Positions 24,212-37,929 are shown, numbered from the stretch's first letter. The stretch is DNA of 64,000 nucleotides from Homarus americanus (GCF_018991925.1 NW_024736071.1:14569569-14633568); one strand, 5' to 3'. A program made the numbers and translations. Notes: generated by a model not told the origin, from the letters alone.

Positions 24212-24722
24212 CCATTATTCAAAGAACCTGTTGATTATTAATGGTATATAACGAGAAAGAAAATTATCATATTCAAAGAGCCATCTGAGGTAATTTAAGA
24301 CGATCATGTCCTTCCAAGAGAGAAGTTTTTTTTCCAGGAACCTGATGACAATTACTCGAGAATATCATATTGTGCAGAAACACGTCAAGACTCCAATGAA
24401 TCCCTGGTTGTTGGTTTTTTCTATGCCTTTATAGATGTTCTGATTTAAAACTTGTGGAAGCTTTATATACATGCAACATGTGGAAGCCACTTACATAAAT
24501 GGAGGACTGTACTCTTCAAAAAAAAAAAAAGCATGGAATTTTGTGTGTACTAATAGAGGAGAATGTACTTATATGTATGTAAGAAACATGGAAATTTCAA
24601 TCGTAGTTAGAGCAACTGTAAGATAACTGTGTAATAACTGTGCTTCAAACACCAATGGGAGGACATGACGTAACATCTCTATAAGTGCAAATTGGCCTAA
24701 CATGAATACTTTAAACCATACT
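24212..24722. other. No gene seen
   Basis: AT-rich; nothing recognised. Confidence 0.5.
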
Positions 24723-25016
<294 letters not shown>

Positions 25017-25018
<2 letters not shown>

Positions 25019-25560
25019 TTTATTAAGTCAAAACGAGTCAGGGCTCCACTCTGGCAGGTTCAATAGCGCGGCGGCAGGTGTCAGCGGTCCTGTGGTCATC
25101 AAGAGGAGTGAGAAACTCGGCGATTCCCGGAAAATTGGTTATTGTCCACATGAACTCTATTCAGACTCGAGGAACAAATGACACATTAGCTGATAATGGT
25201 TCAGGTAAACAGCAACGCTGAAATGGCACAACGATCGCAAAACAAAAGGGAATCTCGCCAGGTGTTGAACGTAAGCTGTGTAAAATAATTACCGAACATT
25301 AGGGATCAGAGATAAGATAATTAAAATGGAAATGAGTCAACAATAGAGATAAATCCATCCAAGGTACTGACAACGTAGGTAGAATTGCCAAGCCCTGGTG
25401 AAGGTCTTCCCGAGACACTTTACGACCAAAACTTGTTCCCGAACGTTGAGTATACTCGTAAATACTTCCATATAATGCTTGGATACTAGAGTCACACACA
25501 GACACACACACACACGGGTACAAACCTATCAGGAAAGAACGTGTGTTGGTGATAATGTTT
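25017..25560 (+). repeat. Microsatellite-bounded repeat family Y, copy 1
   Basis: Starts immediately after (TA)n. Diagnostic blocks are GTGGTCATCAAGAGGAGTGA, GATTCCCGGAAAATTGGTTA (25121-25140), GTCCACATGAACTCTATTC, AAATCCATCCAAGGTACTGA, CCTGGTGAAGGTCTTCCCG, TTGTTCCCGAACGTTGAGTA, an ACACAC tract at 25495-25515 and the closing GGGTACAAACCTATCAGGAA. The same blocks recur in order at 26391-26935 and 27222-27735. No RT, TIR or tRNA head visible. Family not recognised. Confidence 0.7.

Positions 25561-26308
<748 letters not shown>

Positions 26309-26390
<82 letters not shown>
26309..26390. repeat. (GT)n microsatellite
   Basis: About 40 units, abutting family Y copy 2. Confidence 0.95.
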
Positions 26391-26392
<2 letters not shown>

Positions 26393-26935
26393 TTCAAACT
26401 CTATTCAGTTTCTAATACTCCAGCTGCAGTAGCGGCTGGCAGTGGTTGTGAGGTAACCAGGAATTGTTAGATACTCATGATCAGCGGAAAATTGGTTACT
26501 GTCCATATGATATCTATGTTTTAACCGTGGCGTAATTAATACACGATGAATCACAGTGTCCCGGCAAGAGAGAAACGGAGACATAATAGAACGGCCACGA
26601 AATATAAGGAAAATTTAGGACGTAGTGAAGCAAAGCCGAATAAAATAGTTATTTCAGCGTGTGGAAAATAATGAACAGATATGTGTTAAAAGTAGTGAAA
26701 CAGCCAGTCGGTGTGATGCTACACCCAGCGACAGCTGACGAATAACATTCATGGTAGAAGCTTTCCTGGGGAAATTTTTTTTTCCCTAGTTGAAAATAAA
26801 TTAAGCTTTACAAAGACTACGTGTTGGTGTCTTACCTCACACATACAGTAGGTGGGTACAACTCTGTTAGGACAAAATATGTATGATAGCATCACTGGTG
26901 GTTCCCGGGAGACTGTGGTCGGCCTCAGCTCTTAG
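26391..26935 (+). repeat. Microsatellite-bounded repeat family Y, copy 2
   Basis: Follows (GT)n with ACTCTATTCAGTTTCTAATA and then GGCTGGCAGTGGTTGTGAGG, GCGGAAAATTGGTTACTGTC, CCATATGATATCTATG, GCTTTCCTGGGGAAA, GTAGGTGGGTACAACTCTG, TTAGGACAAA and GGTCGGCCTCAGCTC. Its order matches copies 1 and 3. The central (CA)n is reduced to CACACATACAGTAGG. Confidence 0.65.
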
Positions 26936-27062
26936 AGGCTAATGTCACATGACAGTGGTGACCTTTACTCTATCGGACTCAAGTAGAGGAAATTATCCGA
27001 TCTATAGGTGTTTAGAAAATTTCTTGTGTTTTTTTACTCATTTTCATTTTTCAGTCTGGCTT
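26936..27062. other. Spacer between family Y copies
   Basis: Unrecognised sequence before (TA)n. Confidence 0.5.

Positions 27063-27682
<620 letters not shown>

Positions 27683-27732
<50 letters not shown>
27683..27732. repeat. (AC)n microsatellite
   Basis: About 25 units at the 3' side of family Y copy 3. Confidence 0.95.
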
Positions 27733-27734
<2 letters not shown>

Positions 27735-28809
27735 TTGCTGCTACTTATTATTATGGACTCCAGCTTCCCCCAAAAAGCCATACCTTCGCCACCATTTTAT
27801 TACCTTAATATTAAATATCCTAATACATAAGTAGCTATCCTATCTGTGTTGAGTTAGTTGAGCCGCAGATCTATGCGGCATTCAGTGACTGTAGCCTCAT
27901 ATTCAATATCTGCAACTGTTGTCGGCTTTGGGGCCAATGCTCTCGTTCCCCTGAGGCAGAGCAAAGCCGACCTAAGGAGAGAGAAGGAAAGTCGACTACT
28001 ACTACTACTACTACTTTGCTGTCACTCGGAATCGCGTATGACGATCATCCAGCTATGAGACAATGATACGAGTTATTAAGGATGTCACCTTCGTTGGTGA
28101 GTTATAAGGTGACTAAAGAGGCCGATACGGGACCAGCAGGGTCGTTCACAGGTGTTGTACATGCGGATGGCTAAATGTGCTGAGTTGTGACTAGAGACTC
28201 CCGGCAGTCATCTCTGCCTGTCCTCGTCGCCACTCATCCGCCGCCATAGGACTTTTGGGGTATAGGAGTTTGATGATGAGGAGGAGTATGATGAGCTGCA
28301 TGATGGCTGCGCACGAGCTGATTTATGTGGTGAGGCAGGAGCGCAGGCTGCAACCACACATCTTGGCTCTCCCTTTTCCTGATCCAGTGGTGCAACGACT
28401 GGGGAGAGGGAGAGTTGCAATGATAAAGCTAATCTTCTCGGTTCAATAGTTATAAAAATTCAACCCCTGATCTTTCTAAGTCCCCAGTACCTGCTATACC
28501 TTCCCTGATGGTCTCTCATCTCATCCTCAATAGATATTTACCTTCAGCTTCTTTCTGTTCCCTCTAAACTGTTAAAATATTCTGTTTCCTCTAATACTGT
28601 TACCTCATATTAGAAGCTAACCAATGTCTAACCTATTCCTAATAGAGGTGATCCAGCCTCCCCCTACTTAACTACTCTCCTATAACTCTCATCTCGATCA
28701 TCTCCCAACGTTATGGTATATGTCGTCAATAACTTTACTCAAAACACAATCAAGAATAAGAACTCCTCTCTAAGACTCAGTGTCGTTTCCGTTTTAGCCG
28801 CTTACTCTT

Positions 28810-28810
<1 letters not shown>
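27733..28810. other. No gene seen; 10-bp inverted repeat and GC-richer block
   Basis: GTCGGCTTTG (27921-27930) is matched by CAAAGCCGAC (27962-27971). A short (ACT)n lies at 28000-28015. The block 28200-28440 is GC-richer and open in several frames, but no family is recognised. Confidence 0.45.

Positions 28811-28866
<56 letters not shown>
28811..28866. repeat. (AC)n microsatellite, followed by a family Y-type end
   Basis: About 28 AC units, then GAGGGTACAAATGCAAGAGG, which resembles the (CA)n-GGGTACAAAC...AGGAA end of family Y copy 1. Confidence 0.85.
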
Positions 28867-28871
<5 letters not shown>

Positions 28872-29574
28872 TACAAATGCAAGAGGACAAATTATGTGTG
28901 ATGAAGATGAAGGTGTTCTGCCTCACCAAGGTTGTTGTACTGTTTAAGGACGTGAGGCTGATCGTCTCTTTGTGTCTACTTAATTATCTCTCTCTGTCTC
29001 TCCAGCAATCCTACATTCTTCTCTTGACATAAACCCCGCATCCAATTTATTCCTGTTGCCTCTTAAGAAACATAAGTACAATAATAGAACATAACAGCAG
29101 CTATCACCCACAACATTCCCAGTCTGCATGTGGCTCTCTCCCTTCACTCTCTTTGGTGTTATGTGGATAATAAAGCGGCTGTGAGCTGTAGGGCGCCAAG
29201 CATCACACAACAGGACGACTGACTCCCGCCTGGTCCCTCTCCCTCTTATTAACAGGGTGAACCAGGTTTCAATATCATGTCAAAAAGTCTTCACTATTTG
29301 TTTTCTTTTGTTATGCTGTTAAGTTTCGTGGATGTACTGTAGTTACTTCATAATTGACGTAGGTTAGATCCGTTCAATGTTGGTTTAAGTTTATATTAAA
29401 ATTAGTCTTGTGATGAATTATATAATCTTCAGGCTCTTTTCTTAAGATGCAACAAGACTCAAGTAAATAAAATGTTTTCCAGATTTGAGAGAAAATTGGG
29501 TTAAATATCTTAAGGTAACCTGAGAAGCCTGGGTAAAACAGCTCTCTTTCTCGTTGGTCAAGATAATTGAGATA

Positions 29575-29576
<2 letters not shown>
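28867..29576. other. No gene seen
   Basis: AT-rich, apparently unique sequence. Confidence 0.5.

Positions 29577-29640
<64 letters not shown>
29577..29640. repeat. (GA)n microsatellite
   Basis: About 32 pure units. Confidence 0.95.
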
Positions 29641-29642
<2 letters not shown>

Positions 29643-29766
29643 TAAGATGGACAGAGACCTATAGACAGAGATAAAAACAAGCGAGATAATTTGTTAATTA
29701 TCTACAGACTCAAATCAATACAATATCGTTTTTAATCGATGAGCAAATAAGTGTTTGGTGCATTAC

Positions 29767-30005
29767 CTGGTAAGCACATATCTGACTAATATACTAAGAG
29801 GTTATGAACCACTCACCTGTATAATCCATTTGGCGGTGAGCGCATAGCTGACTGAGTGTGCCAGGATATGAACCACTAAACTGCATAATCTATTAGCTTG
29901 TAAGTGTATATCCAACTTACTTTATGAGGTGATGAACCCCTGAGCTGCATAATCAATTTGGTATTGAGTGCATATCTGATTTACCAAATGGAGTTAAGAG
30001 CTGGT
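29767..30005. repeat. Degenerate 64-65 bp tandem repeat, about 3.6 copies
   Basis: The anchor ATAATC follows TGAACC(A/C)CT...CTG(T/C) at 29821, 29885 and 29950 (periods 64 and 65). Each unit also contains a GTGAGYGCATATCTGACT-like block. Divergence between copies is high, so the array is old. Confidence 0.8.
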
Positions 30006-30091
30006 GAGTGAGTGTAGTCGGGGACCATGAGTGCCGCGAGTGCATTAGAGTTATTATGGGTTAATATCAGGAAGGCTTCATCCCCTTGGTA

Positions 30092-30121
30092 CATGAGAGA
30101 GAGAGAGAGAGAGAGAGAGAG
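30092..30121. repeat. (GA)n microsatellite
   Basis: About 15 units. Confidence 0.95.
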
Positions 30122-30540
30122 GCCAAGAATGAAGTGTTTTGTTTATGCTGGTGGTGGAGAGGTTTGACCCTATTTGGGTTCGTGGCCCACTTTTGGGGAG
30201 GGATGGTGGAGCGTTTGTGTTTGAGGTTGTTCTTGTTTTGTAAGGTGGGTTGTCTGTTTGTCTGTCTGTCTCTTTTTCTCATTTGCATATGCATTTTTCA
30301 AGACTAACCCTCAGGAAAACAGAGTCGTCGCTTGTGAATGGCTGTACTTCTGTGTGTGTGTGTGTGTGATCATTTTTATGTGCGTCGTCTCTGGTGAGTG
30401 TGTATCTTTTTGTGTCTTAAGAAAAAATACCTCCACAATATACGACAAGCATACTGTACACTTACTCACACGCGACCATTGTTCTTACCAACACATAAGA
30501 AATCGAGTGAAGTTCTCCCGTTATAAATGTAATACAATGC
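30122..30540. other. No gene seen
   Basis: Plus strand rich in GTTTGTCTGT and GTGTGT patches (30240-30270, 30352-30368). Nothing coding recognised. Confidence 0.5.
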
Positions 30541-30598
30541 TGACATACATACATACATACATACATACATAAATACATACATACATACATACATACAT
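30541..30598. repeat. (CATA)n microsatellite, left block
   Basis: About 14 units with one A variant, ending at the 3' end of the SINE A copy that follows. Confidence 0.95.
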
Positions 30599-30848
30599 AA
30601 TGATTGCCCCTCGTGTAACGAGGATGGTCTGCCCAAGGGCCACCTAGGCTTGAATTTGTTCAAGGTGTAGAAGCTATCGCTAACACAACAACCACACCTT
30701 AAGTTAACGAGTTGCATGACCCAGTGTCAAGGAATAGAAAGACCGGACAACTCGCCAACTGCACTGGCTACCATTACCCAGGAATACGATCCGCAAATCG
30801 AGTAACATCCAGGTTCCCAATTACTGTTGGGTAGACAGAGGCACATAC
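30599..30848 (-). mobile_element. SINE family A, copy 2, inside a (CATA)n array
   Basis: Reverse complement of the SINE at 22.4 kb: GAGTTGCATGACCCAGTGTC, GACCGGACAACTCGCC, ATCCGCAAATCGAGTAA, TACTGTTGGGTAGACAGAGG. The tRNA-like head is missing: the copy stops after CTCTGTCTACCC. (CATA)n lies on both sides (30541-30598 and 30842-30872), so the element sits inside one tetranucleotide array or was trapped by it. Confidence 0.75.
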
Positions 30849-30872
30849 ATACATACATACATACATACATAC
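30842..30872. repeat. (CATA)n microsatellite, right block
   Basis: About seven units, same phase and motif as the left block. Confidence 0.95.
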
Positions 30873-31689
30873 AGTACGTGTGATGGGTGGAGCTGAGACG
30901 GAGGGTGTTTATGTATGCTGGGCTTATGTCTGAGAGGACGATGGCAAACCTTACCACCCTGGAGTGACGGGCCTTGGCATTGAATGGGTCACGCTACCAT
31001 TACGTCACGCTACCCTTATGTTACGCTACAGCCACGTCACGCTATTGCTACGTTACTCAACATCTACAACAGCACCTAAGAGCCTATTCTGGCGCTACTG
31101 TCACCATCGTGGGGGAGAACCTGGAGCTGGGGTCACCTCCAGCAGGTAAAATTGTTCCATGTTGTATGGATAGACAAAAGGCGTCAATTGTTGAACGACT
31201 GATCACACTGGGTAATTAAGTTAGACTTTGAGATAAACAAACGAGTTTTGTCCGTCGAAGACATAAAAATACCCTCGAGAATATGACATAACAAATAATA
31301 TAATAATTTCTATAATCCCCAAAAGATAAATGCTCTCTACAGTTCATGAAAATATTTTTATGCGAGTGCAATTTGCTCGCCTATATTACTCGTCGCGCCT
31401 CGCTGACTGACATACAAATAAATTATCATGCTGCTGCATATCCGAATGATTATTCTATGACTGCCATTGTAAGCAAGTAATTGTTTGTAAAATTTCTAAA
31501 TATGAGCACATAGTTTTAATTTATATTAATTAGAATAAAAAAAATTTGAAATGTACGTTTACGGAATATCTTTCCCATGCACGTTTCTCCGGTTAGCGAT
31601 TCAGCCAATCACACGCCAGCTTTCCGCCTGTCTATACCTGTTGTCTCTGTACAGCGGAGAACCAGTTTAGTCTAGAAGGGTACGATTGT

Positions 31690-31692
<3 letters not shown>
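30873..31692. other. No confident gene; short degenerate TACGTCACGCTACCAT repeat at 30990-31060
   Basis: About four diverged 15-16 bp units (ACGTCACGCTA). A possible short exon at 31062-31146 is discussed under findings. A CCAAT-type motif (CAGCCAATCAC) lies at about 31602-31612 without other promoter support. Confidence 0.4.

Positions 31693-31742
<50 letters not shown>
31693..31742. repeat. (GA)n microsatellite
   Basis: About 25 units. Confidence 0.95.
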
Positions 31743-31744
<2 letters not shown>

Positions 31745-32251
31745 CTCATGTTTTTCCCCTGCCTTCTGTGCCTTTTTCGTTTCCTTTCCCCATTTATCAT
31801 TTTTTTCCACCCCTCCCCCTCCCGTCGCCCTTTTCTTCTTTCAAAAAAAAAAATTCATCCGCTTCTGTGTTTTATTAATCTCACTTTTGTTGTCAATTCC
31901 CCTAAACTCAACTGCCCATTTGGAGTAACAGAGAAAATGATGAATAAGAAATTAATACAGAGGTAGACGGGGACACAGTGAGGCGACTGGTGACGAGTGT
32001 GTGTTTAGAGGTGGAGTGTTTAGTTCTCAGGAGATCCGATGTTTCTTGACAATAACCTATACTTACTCTTATATATAATGAATTTACTCTCAAGCTTCTG
32101 CCGGCGTCTTACAGGTGGCGAAAATCAACAGAGAACAAAGAAACATTCCCCCGCCATTCATTCATTCATTCTAACTGATGTAATAGATACGTTCTGTTGA
32201 GACACTGTTTCCACAACACATTGTCGAAAATATACCTCTGGCTTACCTCCG
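31743..32251. other. No gene seen
   Basis: Pyrimidine-rich after the GA array (31745-31850); short (ATTC)n at 32156-32171. Confidence 0.5.
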
Positions 32252-32571
32252 TCACCTCACACAAGTCAGCATCACCCATCAACAGCACCTCACACAAGCC
32301 AGCATCACCCATCAACAGCACCTCACACAAGCCAGCATCACCCATCAACAGCACCTCACACAAGCCAGCATCACCCATCAACAGCACCTCACACAAGTCA
32401 GCATCACCCATCAACAGCACCTCACACAAGCAGCAGCACCTCACACAAGCCAGCATCACCCATCAACAGCACCTCACACAAGCCAGCATCACCCATCAAC
32501 AGCACCTCACACACGCCAGCATCACCCATCAACAGCACCTCACACAAGCCAGCATCACCCATCAACATCAC
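32252..32571. repeat. 33-bp minisatellite, about 9-10 copies
   Basis: Units contain CAGCACCTCACACAAGCCAG followed by CATCACCCATCAA. Most copies are identical; variants are AAGTCAG at the two outer positions of the first block, one shortened CAGCAG unit near 32430 and one ACGCCAG. The unit is 11 codons long, so the plus strand stays open (repeated SHKPASPINST). No homology or splice evidence supports a real protein. Confidence 0.95.
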
Positions 32572-33840
32572 ATCTTCCCCTTCAATTCACACAATATCAA
32601 CCTCTTCTTTATCCACTATCCATCCCCCTTACCCCTAGTGCATCCATCCTTCATCCCGTTCTTCCACCTGCCTTTTGGACTTCCTCTCTCTTTCTGCTTT
32701 TCATCCGTAAATTACACAATTCTTTTTTTTTTTCAATCTATCACGTCTTTTCGCCTCAATACACCCATACCAGTACTCAAACTATGATACGCTCTTGACA
32801 CGAGTCGCTGCATTAACTGTGGTGGGAATATAAGACACGGGGATATCACTGAGTGAACCCTACGAGATAAGAAAATATCATGAAAGAGACTCACAATTTT
32901 TTATAAGAATCTTCAGCTAAATTCTTCTTTATTGACCACATTTTCGTATAGATTTTATAAGGAGTAGGTTCTTCCTTATTCAAGTGATTTGTTAATGTTT
33001 AGATTGAAAATAATTGGCCTAATAAAGAAGTGACAAATAGTAATTAATACAAGTGGAAGTTATTAACCTCGGAAGTATTATTAGTTATTGGAAAATGAAT
33101 AAATGTATTTTATTTATTCAGCCCTGGAGTCGAGTTTTCAATAATATTTTGTAAACGATAAAATATTCTAATTCGTATTGATGAAATGTTTAATCGAAAT
33201 ATAATCGAAGGTTCAAATAGTAATATTACCTATTTACATAATAATGATTCATTTAAATACATCCTGCAAGCTAATTACAATGATTTAGGCGTCATGCTGA
33301 TACCAATTAATTTCTAATGATTTAAAACATTGTGCTAATGGACACAAATCTACCATACCATTAATAGTTAAACCCATTTCCTTTATCAGAGTTTTGATTA
33401 ATTGCTAGTAAATTGGAAATCTAGTAAGATGACGTCATAACTAGTATTAGAACTCAAAACCGTGATAGAACAATAGTTTTATTTTCGTATTGTTTAAGTA
33501 TCTAAATAATATGTTCAAGGATGCCAAGTTGTGACTTAATATGAGAAAATTTAATTTGAGAATGATGTTCATATTAATTACGATGATAATTAATAATTAA
33601 GCGGTTATCTAATGACATTAATTTAGAAACCAGGAAAGTATTTTTAGTTACTTAATACCACAATATCTCAGCGAGTAAACACACCCTACACACAGTATCT
33701 CAGCCAGTATGGTAGCACCCCAACAGGTGGTAGCCAGGATTTAACACAACGAACAGGACGCCAGGCGCTGATAGGCTCTGACGAAGCCGCACTAAAGAGG
33801 ATGTACTGCGTTGTCTCCTGGTGCTCCACCGCGATGGAGA
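32572..33840. other. No gene seen
   Basis: Mostly AT-rich (32.9-33.66 kb). The block 33690-33860 is GC-richer and unrecognised. Confidence 0.5.
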
Positions 33841-34089
33841 GCTCCTGGCCAGGGAAGGAGGGAGGGAGGGAGGGGGAATTGGCAGGCAGGGAGAAGAGAA
33901 GATGGACATCAGGGTTGGGTAGGGATGGGAGGTAAGGAGGGAGAGAAGCCGAATCAGCTGAAACGTGGGGCAAGGGATGATGATAGGTAGACGGGAGGTA
34001 AGGTGGATGGAAGAGAGGGAGGAATAAAATAGAGGGTATGAAGGTAGGGCTGGGGGGATAGGAAGGAAGGGCATTGGGAGAAGGAAAAA

Positions 34090-34182
<93 letters not shown>

Positions 34183-34928
34183 GGGGGGGGGGCACGCAGA
34201 ACATACTGAAAAAAAATGATGTACTGCCGTGTCTTCAGACTACCTAAGAAGGAAGGAAACAGGGTGGGAAGATGAGAAGAGGAAAAGATGGGAAGGAGGG
34301 AGGTTATGAGGGAGAAATGATTTGGTGGATATAGAGAAACGCGGAAAGAGAGAGAGGAATAAAGGGAGAGAAGAAGTAGAAGCACAAAGAGAGAAAATAA
34401 GTCACAGAGATGGTAGGTGAAGACGAAGAGAAATAAGGAAGAGGAAAAGTGAGGTCAAAGGAGAGAGAGGAAGTGAAAATATAGTCAACAACAAAAGAGG
34501 AAGTCGACGATGTAATGAAGGAAAGGGTGGATACGAGAAGCTGGGAAAGGAAGTGGAAATGTGAAATAGTGAAATGAATGCAGTATAGCGGTGCAAGGGC
34601 GGGAAGGAAAGAGAGGGAGGGAGGGAAATGCAGAAAACGATGGCGAGACAGTGTAAGGTCTGAGAGATTGTATAAAGTGGAAAGAAGGAACAAAGAGAGA
34701 AAATGAAAGGGAGAGAGAGAATATTGAGATGAAGGGACAAGGGAGAACACTCATGTCTAGCGATATAAGAGGGAGAGGGAGAAGAGAAGTGAGAGTGATA
34801 ATTGAGTAGAAAAGGAAGTAGTAAAAGCAGAATTTGAAACAGAAAGGGAAGGATTGTGGAAAGGGAGGGAAGAATGAAGTAGAAATATATAAGAAGCTGA
34901 CAGAAAGGGGCGAAAGTATAGGCACAGG

Positions 34929-35031
<103 letters not shown>

Positions 35032-35084
35032 TACAAAGATTTACTGACATAGGAGAACGACAGTAAATAAATATTGTGACAATT

Positions 35085-35310
35085 TATTGATAATTAATTC
35101 GTATAAGGGAAAATTTGCTCTATTTCATTTAAGACGTTGTTTACCACCATAAGGTAAGGTTAGGTTAGGTTAGGTTAGGTTAGGTTAGGTTAGGTTAGAA
35201 GCTGTTAATTTAAATGTGTTAAGACGACCTACATAATCAGCAATGGCCAGTCAGAAGAGCCTTATATAAAAGAAAAAAATTATCAGTAATCGGCAACTAT
35301 ACCTATTCTG

Positions 35311-35317
<7 letters not shown>
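35085..35317 (+). repeat. Dispersed repeat family X, copy 2
   Basis: Aligns block by block with 16840-17070 (AATTTGCTCTATTTCATTTA, ACCACCATAAGG, AAGCTGTTAATTTAAATGTG, CGACCTACATAATC, GGCCAGTCAGAAG, CGGCAACTATACC). The telomere-type array sits inside it. A (CA)n array follows at 35318-35354. Confidence 0.6.
35156..35198. repeat. Interstitial telomere-type array (TTAGG)8
   Basis: About eight perfect TTAGG units in a row, within family X copy 2. Confidence 0.95.

Positions 35318-35354
<37 letters not shown>
35318..35354. repeat. (CA)n microsatellite
   Basis: About 18 units. Confidence 0.95.
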
Positions 35355-35359
<5 letters not shown>

Positions 35360-35708
35360 TTAATAATAATTTGTAATTAAAGATGTGTGTGTGTGATTCT
35401 TTAAATACGTCCAACATATAATGAAGTTAGTCATCCAGGGACACTAATGATACGAGAAAAGTAACATAAAAGACAAAACATAAAAAGATTGCAAATAAAT
35501 TTATTGAAAGATAAAACTGCCCCCAAAAGAAAGAAGTTGAGGAAAGCATAACAGGAAGGAAGAGAGCGTGAGAAAGGCGGAAGAAGCAGGGCTGGCCAGG
35601 TTCTCTTTCAACTCGTGGAAAGTCGACCACACACAATTGGTCTCCAGCCCACAGCCTTTGTGCCTCCGTAATTACTGAGGCAAGGTGTAGGCAGGTATAG
35701 AAGGGAAG

Positions 35709-35832
<124 letters not shown>

Positions 35833-35945
35833 GGGATAAATGACAAGACTGGAGAGGACAAGATTGGGGAAGAGAAATAGGATGTTATGTGGAGGGAGAA
35901 GGGAGAAATGAAAGTAGGAAGATAAAACTTTAGAAGGAAACAATG

Positions 35946-36001
<56 letters not shown>

Positions 36002-36900
36002 CAGTATGCTGGAGTGAGGAAGTCAGCGTGAGGAAACTTAGGAAGAAAACTCAGAAGGAAGAGCACGAAAAACATAAGAGAAATGAAGAAGAAAAAGTGA
36101 GCAAAAGCTGGACCGGAAGGAAGAGGAATTAAGATGCTAGGATAAAAGAGAGATGAAAGAAGGAGAGGAAGAGAAACCCACAGGGAAGCCGAGGGGAAAT
36201 GTGTAGGGAGGAGGGGAGCTACAGGTACTATGGGGGGGATGACCAGGAGGGAGGGGAAGCTTGAACAGGAGGGAGGAGAGGAACAATGCAGAAGAAAAGA
36301 AAGTTCCCGAGATTAAAGTAAAAATCGAAAGTAAAATGAAAGTTTGAGAGGAAGGAAAATAATAATTAAATGGACGAGAAGGGAAGATGAGAAATATCCT
36401 GTTGGTACTGGAAGGTTAACAAAGAAACTACTGTCTTCTCGAGGGACTTGCTAGGGAGATGGAGAGTAGTTGTACAGAGAGATGGTGGTGGCAGGCAGGA
36501 AGCGAGACAATAGGTGAGTGAACTTGGACGGGGAGGGGAGATACGGAGGTGATGTGAAGTAAGCGGAGCAGGTGAGTCAAGGGGAAAGTGAAGGTTGAAT
36601 CTTGACATTGGAGTGACATCCAGAAAGGGTGTTTGGAGGAGGAGGAGGAGGAGGAGGAGAGTTGAGGAGACGAGCAAGAGACAGAGGAGGGTCACCTTCT
36701 AAGGTGGTAGCACAGGTGAAGAAGAAACTGAAGTGGTAATGAGTGGTGAGGAGGACAAACTGGCACAAGGGAGGATGTTAAGAGGAGGAAAGGTGGTGGG
36801 TAAGAAGTGCTGGCTTGGAGGATTAAGTGGGACGAGCCCGAAGGAGTGTGTAAAGTGATCGCCTCACTGCGTGTGTTTACACCCTTAACAGAACTCAAGC

Positions 36901-37884
36901 AACACGATTTACATTTCTCACCGACAATTCAAAACCCGTATATTTCACCCTGATAATACAGTGCAACTCTCGTCAAATGTCGGCTTATTCTAAAAGATAT
37001 ACAAGCGTTAATTTTGGCTGTAGAGCTAGAAAAAAAAAGTGATTTTGTAGAAGAAATTGCAATATAACGCGGCAAGAGCCACCATTTGCTTGTGTGGAGA
37101 AGCGCAGTTGTTGTCGATCAGGTGCAGGTAAAGACTGCCGAGCGCTGCAAATGCTCCTTAGCCGCTAGTTCCATTTTCGCCAGAGTGGGTGAAATTTTCT
37201 CCTGAATGGCCTCTAATTCCAGCAACAAGTCATCTCAACTATTGCTGTTTGTTGGTTATTTCTCGCGCTGCTCCATATTTAATAACTCCTCATAGAATTC
37301 CTGAAATTTGATTTTTTCCGAAGGAAGAAAAGATATTTGGCTTTGATATGAAAATAATCGAACTGAATTGAATAAAACAAATTATATTATTTATAAATAT
37401 AATAGCAATAATATTTTAATCAAAATGAGTTAATAAGAGTAATTATTACAATAACAGTGATAAATACAATATAAAATAGTAATACAATTAAAAAATAATC
37501 TCACAAATTAATCTAATGTTATTCCATCACTACCTCATAGTTGCCTGTAAATTAAAAAAGCTGAATTCCCTTCCCCCCGCCCCCTAAAATGGCAATACTA
37601 TCAGTCACTCTGTCTTACAATTTACCGGAATTAATCTCCATAATGAAGTTCCACACGACAAAAGTTGCATAAACATAATATCCAGTGTTGATTAAAAAAA
37701 AATGTTGGCCTGTAATACGGGGAGTGGCGTGATGGTGGTCAGAGGGGAGGTACACACGCCTGGGCTGGAGGTGTGGGGATGGTGTGGTATATCAAGGTAA
37801 TTATATACTTCAGGAGGTGAATTGTGATGAATATTGAGACTGATGTGCGACGCAACATATTGTTATGGAGCTAATAACAACACG

Positions 37885-37888
<4 letters not shown>
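36901..37888. other. No confident gene; possible decayed coding segment at 37060-37320 (minus)
   Basis: See findings for the coiled-coil-like minus-strand reading. The rest is AT-rich. Confidence 0.35.

Positions 37889-37924
<36 letters not shown>
37889..37924. repeat. (GA)n microsatellite
   Basis: About 18 units. Confidence 0.95.

Positions 37925-37929
<5 letters not shown>

Noticed and set aside
31600..31680. Core promoter suggested by a CCAAT-type motif
   Set aside because: A single motif with no TATA, Inr or downstream coding support.
33686..34925. Stacked long minus-strand frames of 110-170 residues
   Set aside because: All overlap in different frames over GA-rich sequence; three open frames at once indicate composition, not coding.
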